From contig JABDCB010000025.1 in assembly GCA_013288325.1 (NCBI GenBank), forward strand, positions 1-38,067: a stretch of DNA of 38,067 nucleotides, written 5' to 3'. The notes below the pieces were generated by a model, which worked only from the letters and a program-made list of their open reading frames with translations, ran no database searches and was not told the DNA's origin. This stretch comes from Bacteroidota bacterium (GTDB lineage Bacteria; Bacteroidota; Bacteroidia; Palsa-965). Both the position numbers and the translations under genes were made by a program. Shown here piece by piece: positions 25,740-34,168 of this stretch; the stretch's first letter is position 1; the number at the start of each line of letters is the position of its first letter.

Positions 25740-26846
25740 TTACCGGTGTCCGCCAAACCCCGTTATCGGACTGCTGAATGTTACCTTGTTATGTTCCATC
25801 AGATCCAGGATCACATAGTTCAGATCTTCCTGCAAGTGCAGGTAATCCGAATAATCAGGAGATTCCATATAGCACAATACAAGCATGTTGACGGAGTTGG
25901 TTCCCAGTTCCAGCAAGCTTACCTGACGGGTGTCGGGTAGGATCCTTTCATCCTTTTCCATGAAATCTTTTATGCCTTTGGTAATGGTACGTATCTGAGC
26001 CGAAGTGGAGCCCCCTTCCAGACCAAATGTAAAACGGATACGGCGGTGTGTACGGCGACTGATATTATCCAGCTCTGCATCCACCATTTTTTTATTGGGA
26101 ACGGTTACCAAAGTTTTTTCAACGGTGCGAATGCGGGTGCTCCTAAAACCGATGCTTTCAACCGTACCTTCGAAAGAAGAGATTTTGACATAATCGCCTA
26201 CCATAAAAGGCTTATCCAGAAAAATCGTAAACGACCCCAGCAGATTTTCAATGGATTCTTTAGCTGCCAGAGCCACTGCCAAACCGCCTATGCCTAATCC
26301 GGCGATGAGGGAGGCCACATTGATTCTGAAAACGGATCCCAGGATGGTAAACATGCTCAGAATAATGATCAGGACTTTAATAGCTTCTTTAATAAAAGGA
26401 ACAAGCTGATCATCTTTGGTATCGGCCAGACTGGAACGATATTTTAATACGAGCCCGAAAAAATCCACAATGCGCAGGATGATAAAACTGAGGCTGGCGA
26501 TAAGTAACAGATGAAAAGAACGTTGCAATATCATTCGCAGACCGAAATGATCATCCGATGCCAGATGCCATTCGTTGGGAAAGCTCAGGCAATCGGCAGC
26601 AAAGTACAGGGTAAGCAGCAGAACAAGATATCCCAGTGGCTTTTTAACGAGGACATGAAGTTTGTCATATCCTACATCTTCGCCCGAATAGCGTTTGAGT
26701 ATCTGGAAAAGAAAATGGGTAAGCAGACGGGTCAGGAGCCGTTTAAGCAGAAGGCCTATAAGCAGAATGCCGATACACCAGCTGAGCTCAGCCACCGTAT
26801 CCTGTCCGTATAAAGGATAATTAAATAATTTCCTGAGTTGTTCCAT
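25740..26846 (-). CDS. MscS-family mechanosensitive ion channel
   Basis: 368 residues. Several N-terminal helices lead to the pore-lining helix typical of MscS (VASLIAGLGIGGLAVALAAK, Gly/Ala rich), followed by the beta domain (DKPFMVGDYVKISSFEGTVESIGFRSTRIRT) and an alpha/beta end. It opens when membrane tension rises and releases solutes. The start at 26846 gives MEQLRKLFNYPL. It precedes tonB on the same strand with a gap of about 190 bases, so co-transcription is possible but not clear. Confidence 0.9.
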   Translation of the reverse strand: MEQLRKLFNYPLYGQDTVAELSWCIGILLIGLLLKRLLTRLLTHFLFQILKRYSGEDVGYDKLHVLVKKPLGYLVLLLTLYFAADCLSFPNEWHLASDDHFGLRMILQRSFHLLLIASLSFIILRIVDFFGLVLKYRSSLADTKDDQLVPFIKEAIKVLIIILSMFTILGSVFRINVASLIAGLGIGGLAVALAAKESIENLLGSFTIFLDKPFMVGDYVKISSFEGTVESIGFRSTRIRTVEKTLVTVPNKKMVDAELDNISRRTHRRIRFTFGLEGGSTSAQIRTITKGIKDFMEKDERILPDTRQVSLLELGTNSVNMLVLCYMESPDYSDYLHLQEDLNYVILDLMEHNKVTFSSPITGFGGHR

Positions 26847-26917
26847 TACTTAAGCATTCAAATACCGATACAAAATAAGGTATTATTCATGTCCGGAACA
26901 GCATTGCGGCTATTATT

Positions 26918-28180
26918 TCAGCCTATTGCAGCCTGGATTTCTGTTTCCTGCATAAGTTGTTTAAGAGCCAGCTCCAACGCTGTCTGGGAAAGATTGATTT
27001 TCTCCTTATTCACCGCATGGGTTTTTTGTAAGGCCGTACGAATGGTATTGGAAACATCCTGAAAAATACTCTGGTCGCTGTAATCGCTGCCATGCTGCAT
27101 CAGATAAGCAAATACGCGGGCCATTCCGCAGTTGGCAATAAAGTCGGGGATAATACTCATCACCGAATCGGCATAAGCGGCCGTAGGTCCGAAAAATATT
27201 TCAGCATCGGCAAAAGGTACATTGGCTCCGGAAGCAATCACTTTGCAACCTGCTGCATGTAACCGGTCTATCTGGGCACGTGTTACCAGACGGGAAGCAG
27301 CACCGGGAATAAAGATATCACAAGGCAGATCCCAGATACGTTCATTAAGCTCATCAAAAGGAATCAGTTTTTCGGAACGAAGCTGGTTGGCCTGACGGTT
27401 GAGAAATAAAGTACGGATCTCGTCAAAAGAAAAACCTTCCTGTTTCAGCAGTCCCCCGTTGCGGTCTATAATACCTACAATAGCAACACCCATCTGAGAA
27501 AGATAATAAGCTGCTGCTGCTGCTACATTTCCCCATCCCTGAATAATGGCTTTTTTGCCTTTTATCTCACCGTCGTAAATAGCATAAAAATGTTTCACCG
27601 ATTCGGCTACTCCATAACCGGTAATCATATCGGCAATAAGATATGTAGCATTAGGGGTAGGGGTGAAGTGGGGATCGGTAATGATTTTTGAAACACCTCT
27701 TCGGAGCTGTCCTATTTTATAAATCTTTTCCCGCTCATCAGGTTTAAAGTGGCCCATCACAACACCTTCCTGAGGATGCCAAATTCCATAATATTCCGTA
27801 ATAGGAATCACCTCATGGATCTCATCCACATTTAAATCGCCCCCTGTACCATAATAGTGTTTCAATAAAGGAGCAACGGCATGAAACCAGCGTTTCAGCA
27901 CACCTTCTTTACGCGGATCGGCCGGATCGAAACAAATACCGGATTTGGCTCCTCCTATGGCGGGACCCGAAACAGTGAATTTTATTTCCATGGTTTTGGC
28001 AAGCGATACTACCTCATGCTTATCCAGTCCCTTTCTCATCCTTGTTCCGCCTCCCGCAGCACCGCCGCGCAGGGAATTGATCACAATCCATCCAATGGCT
28101 TCTGTTTTCGGATCTCTCCATTCAAATACAATTTCAGGAGCCTTGGATTCATAACGCTGAATCATTTCTTTCATCTTCAT
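26918..28180 (-). CDS. Glu/Leu/Phe/Val-type NAD(P)-dependent amino-acid dehydrogenase
   Basis: 420 residues, the usual length. Substrate-side motifs: GGAAGGGTRM, then GGAKSGICFDP with the catalytic Lys, then GDLNVDEIHEV. The nucleotide-binding Rossmann part is GKKAIIQGWGNVAAAAAYYL...IIDRNGG, and DIFIPGAASRLV and ASGANVPFADAE follow. It oxidatively deaminates an amino acid to its 2-oxo acid, or the reverse. The sequence does not say whether glutamate or a branched-chain amino acid is used. Monocistronic as far as I can see. A Met two codons in is an alternative start. Confidence 0.9.
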   Translation of the reverse strand: MKMKEMIQRYESKAPEIVFEWRDPKTEAIGWIVINSLRGGAAGGGTRMRKGLDKHEVVSLAKTMEIKFTVSGPAIGGAKSGICFDPADPRKEGVLKRWFHAVAPLLKHYYGTGGDLNVDEIHEVIPITEYYGIWHPQEGVVMGHFKPDEREKIYKIGQLRRGVSKIITDPHFTPTPNATYLIADMITGYGVAESVKHFYAIYDGEIKGKKAIIQGWGNVAAAAAYYLSQMGVAIVGIIDRNGGLLKQEGFSFDEIRTLFLNRQANQLRSEKLIPFDELNERIWDLPCDIFIPGAASRLVTRAQIDRLHAAGCKVIASGANVPFADAEIFFGPTAAYADSVMSIIPDFIANCGMARVFAYLMQHGSDYSDQSIFQDVSNTIRTALQKTHAVNKEKINLSQTALELALKQLMQETEIQAAIG

Positions 28181-28306
28181 CTATAAACGGGATTTGAACA
28201 AAAGTAAGAAAACATTATTTGGGGGAAGAATAGAAGAGAGTGCCCGGAACGTATTTTTTTGCAAAAAAATTGTATCATTGTGCTAAATATTCAAGAAAAG
28301 CTTTTT

Positions 28307-28314
28307 TACCTTTG
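28307..28314 (+). promoter_or_regulatory. -7 box (TACCTTTG) of the 28338 gene
   Basis: Perfect TAnnTTTG 23 bases before the ATG. A TTG at 28278-28280 is 26 bases upstream, longer than the usual spacing. Confidence 0.55.
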
Positions 28315-28337
28315 TAATAACCTGGAAGTTTACAGCA

Positions 28338-28655
28338 ATGAAAAAATCTTCTAAGACAGCAAAGAAGGATACTAAAATCAAGAAGACGAAAGTTTTGGGC
28401 GCAGAAGAGCTCAAGAAAACCAAAGCGTCTACTCTTAAGCCTATGAAGGCAAAGGAGAAGAAGGCCTGGAAGAACGATCTGCACGAAGACGAAGAGGATC
28501 TTGAGGAAGAAGGCCTGGAAGAAGGAGAAGAAAAAGAGACGGAAGAATTTGAAGAGTTCGAAGAAAAAGAACCCTCCAAGTTTGAAGACTTTAGTATCGG
28601 CCTTAACGAGGATGATGAGGAAGAAGATGACGGTTACTATGAAGATAGTTTCTGA
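28338..28655 (+). CDS. Small charge-segregated protein (basic N-terminus, acidic C-terminus)
   Basis: 105 residues in two blocks. Residues 1-46 are Lys-rich (KKSSKTAKKDTKIKKTKVLG); 47-105 are Glu/Asp-rich with almost no Lys (EDEEDLEEEGLEEGEEKETE, ending YYEDSF). It has a -7 box and a terminator of its own, so it is a real gene. It is probably disordered in part. Such proteins may bind nucleic acid or ribosomes through the basic half. I do not recognise the family. Confidence 0.7.
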   Translation: MKKSSKTAKKDTKIKKTKVLGAEELKKTKASTLKPMKAKEKKAWKNDLHEDEEDLEEEGLEEGEEKETEEFEEFEEKEPSKFEDFSIGLNEDDEEEDDGYYEDSF

Positions 28656-28678
28656 TCCCGTCTTTCCCTGAATTTATC

Positions 28679-28706
28679 GTCCCGGTTATTCTACCGGGAC
28701 TTTTTA
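28679..28706 (+). terminator. Terminator of the 28338 gene
   Basis: GTCCCGG pairs with CCGGGAC across an 8-nt loop, followed by TTTTT. Confidence 0.85.
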
Positions 28707-28707
28707 T

Positions 28708-29775
28708 TTATACGGTTTTTCCTGTATAAATGCATCCACCTGTTGAATTACGCCTGGCACCGGTCACCGACTGCAGGGTATTTGTTTCATTGCAATATCT
28801 TAACAATCCGAGAAAAGCAAAAATCAGGGCCTCTTTAAAGGCTATCAGTCCCGGCTCTGGAAGGATTATGACCGATTCGCAATGATATTGGATACGTTCC
28901 ATCAGATACGTGTTCCATGCTCCGCCCCCTGTAACAAGAATATGTTTGTTTTTTCCTTTCAGCTCTTTGCCCAGTTGCCGGGCTATATGCTCCACATAGG
29001 TATGCAGCTTGTTTTCGATTGATTCTTTGTTTTTGCTCAGCAGAGGCAGCACCTCTTTATCCACCCATTCCTTACCCAGTGATTTGGGTCCCTTGCGCGT
29101 ATAGTAGGAGGCCGAATCGAGTGTTTTCAGAAGTGATGCAGAAACAGTTCCCTTGCATGCCAGCGCTCCGTTGCGGTCATAGGCCTTGCCTTTCTTACTG
29201 CTCAGTTCATTCAAAACAATATTTACCGGGCATACATCATATGCAATCCGTTTCCCTTGTTGGCGGAAGGAAATATTGGCAAAACCTCCGAGGTTAAGAC
29301 AATAATCATAAGCCGGAAAAAGCAGATCATCCCCGATAGGAACCAGGGGAGCGCCTTGTCCTCCCAACGCTACATCCAGGGACCGGAAATCGCATACCGT
29401 ATCTGTTCCGCATACGGCAGCCAGGGCAGCTCCTGAACCAATCTGAAGTGTGAGGCCTCTGGCAGGTTGATGAAATACGGTGTGACCATGAGCACAAATA
29501 AGATCCGGAGCCTGTAGCCGGTGTTTTTTTATAAAGGCATTTACCTGATTACCCTGCCAGGTACCAAACCAGGTATGGGTTTCGAGGAGTCCGATAGCAG
29601 TGGTATTCCCAGCCTGGGTCAGACGTTTCTTTATGCCAGGGCTATATGGGATGGTCTCGGCCTTACGGATGTGCCAGGTCCACTTTGTTTTATCTTTTAC
29701 AAATTCGCAGCAGGCAATATCCAGCCCATCCAGGGAGGTACCCGACATGAGTCCAATAACCTTGTATTTTTTCAT
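28708..29775 (-). CDS. anmK: Anhydro-N-acetylmuramic acid kinase
   Basis: About 355 residues from the ATG at 29775; the frame continues 19 codons upstream, but MKKYKVIGLMSGTSLDGLDI is the typical start. It phosphorylates 1,6-anhydro-MurNAc from cell-wall recycling to MurNAc-6-phosphate in the cytoplasm. Visible: the phosphate-binding GLMSGTSLDGLDIA, AHGHTVFHQP, catalytic Asp in DFRSLDVALGGQGAPLVP, NLGGFANISF and VTGGGAWNTYLMERI. Transcribed away from the acyl-CoA dehydrogenase gene. Confidence 0.93.
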   Translation of the reverse strand: MKKYKVIGLMSGTSLDGLDIACCEFVKDKTKWTWHIRKAETIPYSPGIKKRLTQAGNTTAIGLLETHTWFGTWQGNQVNAFIKKHRLQAPDLICAHGHTVFHQPARGLTLQIGSGAALAAVCGTDTVCDFRSLDVALGGQGAPLVPIGDDLLFPAYDYCLNLGGFANISFRQQGKRIAYDVCPVNIVLNELSSKKGKAYDRNGALACKGTVSASLLKTLDSASYYTRKGPKSLGKEWVDKEVLPLLSKNKESIENKLHTYVEHIARQLGKELKGKNKHILVTGGGAWNTYLMERIQYHCESVIILPEPGLIAFKEALIFAFLGLLRYCNETNTLQSVTGARRNSTGGCIYTGKTV

Positions 29776-29790
29776 GACAGTAAGATTAAA

Positions 29791-29798
29791 CAAATTTA
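29791..29798 (-). promoter_or_regulatory. -7 box (TAAATTTG) for anmK
   Basis: Perfect TAnnTTTG on minus, 16 bases before the anmK ATG. Confidence 0.5.
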
Positions 29799-29806
29799 TT
29801 AATAAG

Positions 29807-29814
29807 TATATTTG
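29807..29814 (+). promoter_or_regulatory. -7 box (TATATTTG) for the acyl-CoA dehydrogenase gene
   Basis: Perfect TAnnTTTG on plus, about 26 bases before the ATG. It nearly overlaps the divergent box for anmK. Confidence 0.5.
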
Positions 29815-29839
29815 TCGCCTACCAAACCCCAATTAAGCC

Positions 29840-30979
29840 ATGGAATTTAAATTAACGGAAGAGCATCTGATGATTCAGAAAGCAGCGAGAGATTTTGCCC
29901 AGGATGTACTTAAGCCAGGAGTTATTGAACGGGATGAATTACAGAAATTTCCGAAAGAGGAAATAAAGAAATTGGGCGAGCTTGGGTTTCTGGGAATGAT
30001 GGTAGACCCTAAATACGGAGGTGGGGGCATGGATACCATTTCTTACGTGCTGGCTATGGAAGAGATATCTAAAGTAGATGCTTCTGTTTCCGTTTGTATG
30101 TCGGTCAATAACTCACTTGTTTGCTGGGGCCTTGAGCAGTTCGGTACCGAAGAGCAAAAACAAAAATACCTGGTGCCCCTGGCAAAAGGCGAGATAATAG
30201 GCGCTTTTTGTCTCTCCGAACCGGAAGCCGGATCGGATGCCACATCCCAAAAAACAACAGCCATTGATAAAGGCGATCATTATCTGTTAAATGGTACGAA
30301 GAACTGGATTACCAATGGAAACAGTGCTTCCGTATACCTTGTCATAGCACAAACGCATATTGAAAAAGGACATAAAGGCATTAATGCCCTGATTATTGAA
30401 AAAGGGATGCCTGGTTTTGTAGTCGGGAAGAAAGAAAATAAATTGGGTATCAGAGGATCGGATACGCATTCCCTGATGTTTACCGATGTAAAAGTGCCTA
30501 AAGCGAATCGTATCGGTGAAGATGGTTTCGGATTCAAATTTGCCATGAAAACACTTTCCGGCGGACGTATCGGTATTGCCTCTCAGGCACTGGGTATTGC
30601 TTCCGGAGCGTATGAACTGGCACTGGCTTATTCTAAAGAACGTAAAGCTTTTGGAAAACCGATTTGTCAGCACCAGGCCATACAATTTAAACTGGCCGAT
30701 ATGGCCACCGAAATTGAAGCGGCCCGTTTGTTATGTTTAAAAGCAGCCTGGCTTAAGGATCAGCACCTGGATTATACACAGGCAGGAGCTATTGCCAAGG
30801 TATTTGCATCCCGAGTGGCCATGGAAACAACGGTAGAAGCGGTACAGGTACATGGAGGTTACGGATATGTAAAAGAATACCATGTAGAGCGTCTGATGCG
30901 CGATGCCAAGATTACCCAGATATACGAAGGCACTACCGAAGTGCAGAAGATTGTGATATCAAGAGGGATACTCGGATAA
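29840..30979 (+). CDS. Acyl-CoA dehydrogenase
   Basis: 379 residues, standard length. An FAD enzyme that makes the first double bond in fatty or branched-chain acyl-CoA oxidation. Order of motifs: the N-terminal helical domain (MEFKLTEEHLMIQKAARDFAQ), then GAFCLSEPEAGSDATSQKTTA and KNWITNG (FAD/substrate binding), then GRIGIASQALGIASGAYELAL, ERKAFGKPICQHQAIQFKLADM, and VHGGYGYVKEYHVERLMRDAKITQIYEGTTEVQ. The Glu in IYEGT is the expected catalytic base, as in short/medium-chain enzymes. The exact chain length used is not evident. Confidence 0.95.
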   Translation: MEFKLTEEHLMIQKAARDFAQDVLKPGVIERDELQKFPKEEIKKLGELGFLGMMVDPKYGGGGMDTISYVLAMEEISKVDASVSVCMSVNNSLVCWGLEQFGTEEQKQKYLVPLAKGEIIGAFCLSEPEAGSDATSQKTTAIDKGDHYLLNGTKNWITNGNSASVYLVIAQTHIEKGHKGINALIIEKGMPGFVVGKKENKLGIRGSDTHSLMFTDVKVPKANRIGEDGFGFKFAMKTLSGGRIGIASQALGIASGAYELALAYSKERKAFGKPICQHQAIQFKLADMATEIEAARLLCLKAAWLKDQHLDYTQAGAIAKVFASRVAMETTVEAVQVHGGYGYVKEYHVERLMRDAKITQIYEGTTEVQKIVISRGILG

Positions 30980-30983
30980 AATG

Positions 30984-31058
30984 GCGGCAGGAGGCAAAAA
31001 CAGGAGGCAGGAGCAGGAGACAAAAAATGATGGCAGGAGGCGGGCCACTTTCGGCAAC
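30984..31058. repeat. GGCAGGAGG-type simple repeat
   Basis: Irregular runs of GGCAGGAGGC and CAGGAGGCAGGAGCAGGAG after the acyl-CoA dehydrogenase stop. Same motif as in folC (21613-21665) and next to copy A of the AT-rich element. Not coding. Confidence 0.75.
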
Positions 31059-31094
31059 AAGAGTAGGGCTACTGAAAGAGGCAGGACTGTTATT

Positions 31095-31164
31095 TAAACA
31101 TTTAGAGTTGAGTGTTTAGAATTTATAATTGAGAATATTAAATTATGAACGCTAAACACTCAAC
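31095..31164. repeat. AT-rich dispersed element, copy B (inverted)
   Basis: Reverse complement matches 23715-23786 at about 63 of 71 positions. Begins AAACATTTAGAGTTGAGTG and ends CTAAACACTCAAC. GAGTGTTTAG and CTAAACACTC are inverted repeats within it. It lies in the intergenic gap after the acyl-CoA dehydrogenase and the murF stop. Confidence 0.85.
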
Positions 31165-31190
31165 GTTAAAGTGCGAATACTCCCCTTATT

Positions 31191-32489
31191 CTAAAGGATT
31201 TCTACGAGTTTTTCCAGCCCTACACCACGCGATCCTTTTAAGAGGATGGTAGCTCCGGTAAACGGATGCTGCCGGATCCATTCCAGTGCTTCTGCTGAAG
31301 TTGAAAAATAGGTGGCTTCCAGTTCGGCTTGTACTTTCTGAAATTCTTTTCCTACCAGCAATACCTTCGCGAATTTCTTGCTTCCTAACAAGCTCAGTAT
31401 ACGGCTGTGCTCTCCTTCACTTTCCTGTCCCAGCTCCAGCATATCTCCGACAATAACAACTTTGTTTTGGCCTTCGAGCGCCGCAAAATTATCAATAGCC
31501 GCTGTAAGACTGGATGGGTTTGAATTGTATGCATCCAGAATAAGGGTATTGTGTTTTGTCTGGCGCAACTCCGAGCGGTTGTTGGAGGGTACATAGGATT
31601 CCAGCGCTTCGCATATTTGTTTTTCTTCCACGCCAAAATGCAAGCCTACACAAATTGCGGCTAAGAAATTATCAAAATTGTATTGTCCTATCAGCTGTGA
31701 GCGGACAATATGCTTTTTGCCTCCTGCTGTTTTTTCCCAGTTCAGGGAAAGAAAGGGATCCATACCGATGATGCTACCTTTTACCAGGCTTCCGTTTTTT
31801 CCTCCGTAACAAATCCTGTCAGCACCTGAGCTAAGCCCAAGGAGGAGGTCGTTCTCCCCGTTTACAAAAAGATGTCCTCCTGCCTTGCGGATATGGTCAT
31901 ACAATTCGCTTTTGGCTTTTATCACGCCTTCAAAACTTCCGAACCCTTCCAGATGGGCTTTGCCGATACTGGTAATAAGTCCGTAATCGGGCAGGGCTAT
32001 GGAACAAAGTTCTTTGATCTCGCCCATATGATTGGCGCCCATCTCTATGATGGCTATTTCATGTTGGGGTTGTATGAGGAGCAGGGTAAGGGGGACACCA
32101 ATATGATTGTTCAGATTGCCGGATGTTGCCAGTACCTTGTATTTTTTGCTGAGCACGGCATGGATAAGTTCCTTGGTGGTTGTTTTACCATTACTGCCGG
32201 TAATACCGATTACAGGTATGTGTAACTGTTTGCGATGCAGCAGGGCCAGATGCTGAAGCATTTTAAGTACATCTTTACAAACCAGGTACCGTTTATCAAG
32301 GGCAAAGGCCGGATCGTCAATAACGGCATAGCTGGCACCTTTTTCAAGGGCCTGTGCGGCAAACTCATTGGCATTGTATTGGGGGCCCTTTAAAGCAAAG
32401 AAAATAGCACCGGGCTGTATCTGCCGGGTGTCGGTAGTCACCAAAGGATGCTTCCGGAAAAGGGCGTAAAGATCTTCAGGAGAAGTCAT
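31191..32489 (-). CDS. murF: UDP-N-acetylmuramoyl-tripeptide--D-alanyl-D-alanine ligase
   Basis: 432 residues, family length. A cytoplasmic ATP-dependent ligase that attaches D-Ala-D-Ala in peptidoglycan precursor synthesis. Visible: an N-terminal domain with TDTRQIQPGAIFFALKG, P-loop VIGITGSNGKTTTKELI, SGNLNNHIGVPLTLL, EMGANHMGEIKELCSI, SIGKAHLEGFGSFEGV with a carbamylated-Lys region, and the C-terminal LDAYNSNPSS and GDMLELG. It is downstream of gldJ on the same strand but behind a terminator, so probably transcribed separately. Confidence 0.95.
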   Translation of the reverse strand: MTSPEDLYALFRKHPLVTTDTRQIQPGAIFFALKGPQYNANEFAAQALEKGASYAVIDDPAFALDKRYLVCKDVLKMLQHLALLHRKQLHIPVIGITGSNGKTTTKELIHAVLSKKYKVLATSGNLNNHIGVPLTLLLIQPQHEIAIIEMGANHMGEIKELCSIALPDYGLITSIGKAHLEGFGSFEGVIKAKSELYDHIRKAGGHLFVNGENDLLLGLSSGADRICYGGKNGSLVKGSIIGMDPFLSLNWEKTAGGKKHIVRSQLIGQYNFDNFLAAICVGLHFGVEEKQICEALESYVPSNNRSELRQTKHNTLILDAYNSNPSSLTAAIDNFAALEGQNKVVIVGDMLELGQESEGEHSRILSLLGSKKFAKVLLVGKEFQKVQAELEATYFSTSAEALEWIRQHPFTGATILLKGSRGVGLEKLVEIL

Positions 32490-32497
32490 ATAACAAA

Positions 32498-32537
32498 TTT
32501 AAAGGCCCCTGTCAGTTGAATGACAGGGGCCTTTAAA
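32498..32537 (-). terminator. Terminator of the porP/sprF-gldJ unit
   Basis: TTTAAAGGCCCCTGTCA pairs perfectly with TGACAGGGGCCTTTAAA across a 6-nt loop, just after the gldJ stop and before murF. Confidence 0.9.
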
Positions 32538-32556
32538 AGTTATGAAGAATGGAATG

Positions 32557-34113
32557 TTATCTTTTGCCAAGTCCTACCGGGCTGCCTACGCGTGCCATCG
32601 CACAACGGAAACCAATCCAGCTGGTAGCCTGTTTCTGATCAAGGAAACGGCGGGTACCAGGTACCATCCAATAAGCACGGTCGTTCCAGGAACCTCCTTT
32701 ATAAACACGGGCCTTGTCATTGATGAGGGATGATACGCTCCACTCATACATGATCTTATCCGGAGTTTGTGCAGTAGGATCCTGGTAGTAAATACTGGAT
32801 TCCACATCACCGTCAAGATAAGAGATGTTGTCGGACTGTTTGTAGTTACGACGTTTATCCAGGTTATCTTCTTTGTGTTTCAGATCCACATCGCGCATAC
32901 TGATGTGACCAGGCAGGTTAGTGATCACACTGTCAACACGTGCACCGCTTTTATCCAGGATATATTCGTGTTTGATAGAGTCATTAATAACAGTCAGGTT
33001 AGGATCGGTCGTATCTTTCAGGGCTGTTTTGAAAACGTTACCACGGAAAGGACGGAAATCATCTTTATCTTCAGGAGAAAGAGGGCGGTATACATCCATT
33101 ACCCACTCACTCACGTTACCGGCCATGTTATACAGACCGTAATCGTTTGGCCAATAAGAGAACACAGGAGTTGTGATATCACCGGCGTCATTCAGCAAAC
33201 CGGCAGTACCCATGTTGTCACCATTACTACGTTTGTAGTTGGCTTGCATCTGACCTATATAACGTTCATCCGGGTTACGAACACCATGTCCGTTCCAGGG
33301 ATAAAGACGACGATCAGTAATACGTTCTCCGATAGTGTTTCCAATCAGGCCATAAGCGGCATATTCCCACTCTGCTTCTGTTGGCAGGCGGTATTTAGGA
33401 AGCAGGATACCATCTTCCATACGCACTTTACGGGTTTGGCGGTCTGGATCCAAAGAAGGAATATCCTGAACTACGGCACCCTCATAAGGAGTGGTGGCTT
33501 TGCTGCCTGCCAGGTACCAGTCGGTATTAAAAGTTGTTCCATCGCGCTGATCGGTAGCAAACTCAAGGATACCCTCCCGGATAAGAATGAATTCGTTTAC
33601 ACGGTCTGTTCTCCAGGAGCAGAAGTCATTACACTGTAACCAGTTTACACCTACTACCGGATAATCACGGTAAGATGGGTGACGCAGGTAATATTCTATA
33701 TAAGGGTCATTATAAGCCAGTTTGCTTCTCCATACCAGGGTATCAGGAAGGGCTTTAGACAGGATTTCAGGATAGTTAGCGCCAAATACGCGGCCTGTCC
33801 AGTGAAGATACTCGAGGTAGTCCAGGTTACGTACTTCAGTTTCATCCATATAAAAAGAAGAAACAGTAACACGGCGTGGAATGTTGTTCCAATCGTACAG
33901 TACATCCTGTTCGTTGCGTCCCATGGTGAAGGTACCACCTTCAATGAGTACAAGGCCCGGACCAGTTTCCTGCTCTTCGTAAGGAACCACTTCAAAACCA
34001 CCATTCTTCGGGTCGTTGTAATTCCAGCCGGTAACATTGGAACGATCCTTTGCACAAGAGGCAAGGAGCGCTATGCCAGCCAGGATAATCAACGGTTTAC
34101 GGATCCTTTTCAT
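32557..34113 (-). CDS. gldJ: Gliding motility / T9SS lipoprotein GldJ
   Basis: 518 residues. Lipoprotein signal IILAGIALLASC (Cys20). The body is a formylglycine-generating-enzyme-like (SUMF1) fold: LVLIEGGTFTMG, PRRVTVSSFYMDETEVRN, YPVVGVNWLQCNDFCSWR, LPTEAEWEYAAYGL, YGLYNMAGNVSEWVMDVYRP, RVYKGGSWNDRAY and GFRCAMARV. GldJ and GldK share this fold; the length and the long insertion before RVYKGGSWN favour GldJ. It stabilises GldK and is needed for T9SS secretion and gliding in model species. Co-transcribed with the PorP/SprF gene (55-base gap). Confidence 0.85.
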   Translation of the reverse strand: MKRIRKPLIILAGIALLASCAKDRSNVTGWNYNDPKNGGFEVVPYEEQETGPGLVLIEGGTFTMGRNEQDVLYDWNNIPRRVTVSSFYMDETEVRNLDYLEYLHWTGRVFGANYPEILSKALPDTLVWRSKLAYNDPYIEYYLRHPSYRDYPVVGVNWLQCNDFCSWRTDRVNEFILIREGILEFATDQRDGTTFNTDWYLAGSKATTPYEGAVVQDIPSLDPDRQTRKVRMEDGILLPKYRLPTEAEWEYAAYGLIGNTIGERITDRRLYPWNGHGVRNPDERYIGQMQANYKRSNGDNMGTAGLLNDAGDITTPVFSYWPNDYGLYNMAGNVSEWVMDVYRPLSPEDKDDFRPFRGNVFKTALKDTTDPNLTVINDSIKHEYILDKSGARVDSVITNLPGHISMRDVDLKHKEDNLDKRRNYKQSDNISYLDGDVESSIYYQDPTAQTPDKIMYEWSVSSLINDKARVYKGGSWNDRAYWMVPGTRRFLDQKQATSWIGFRCAMARVGSPVGLGKR

Positions 34114-34168
34114 AGGTTTGGGTATAACGGTTGTAAGTGTTTAAACGGTTTTAAAGTTTATTTATTGT

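Noticed and set aside
32494..32501. TAAATTTG as a murF promoter
   Set aside because: It would put the -7 box only five bases before the murF ATG and inside the terminator stem; more likely coincidence.
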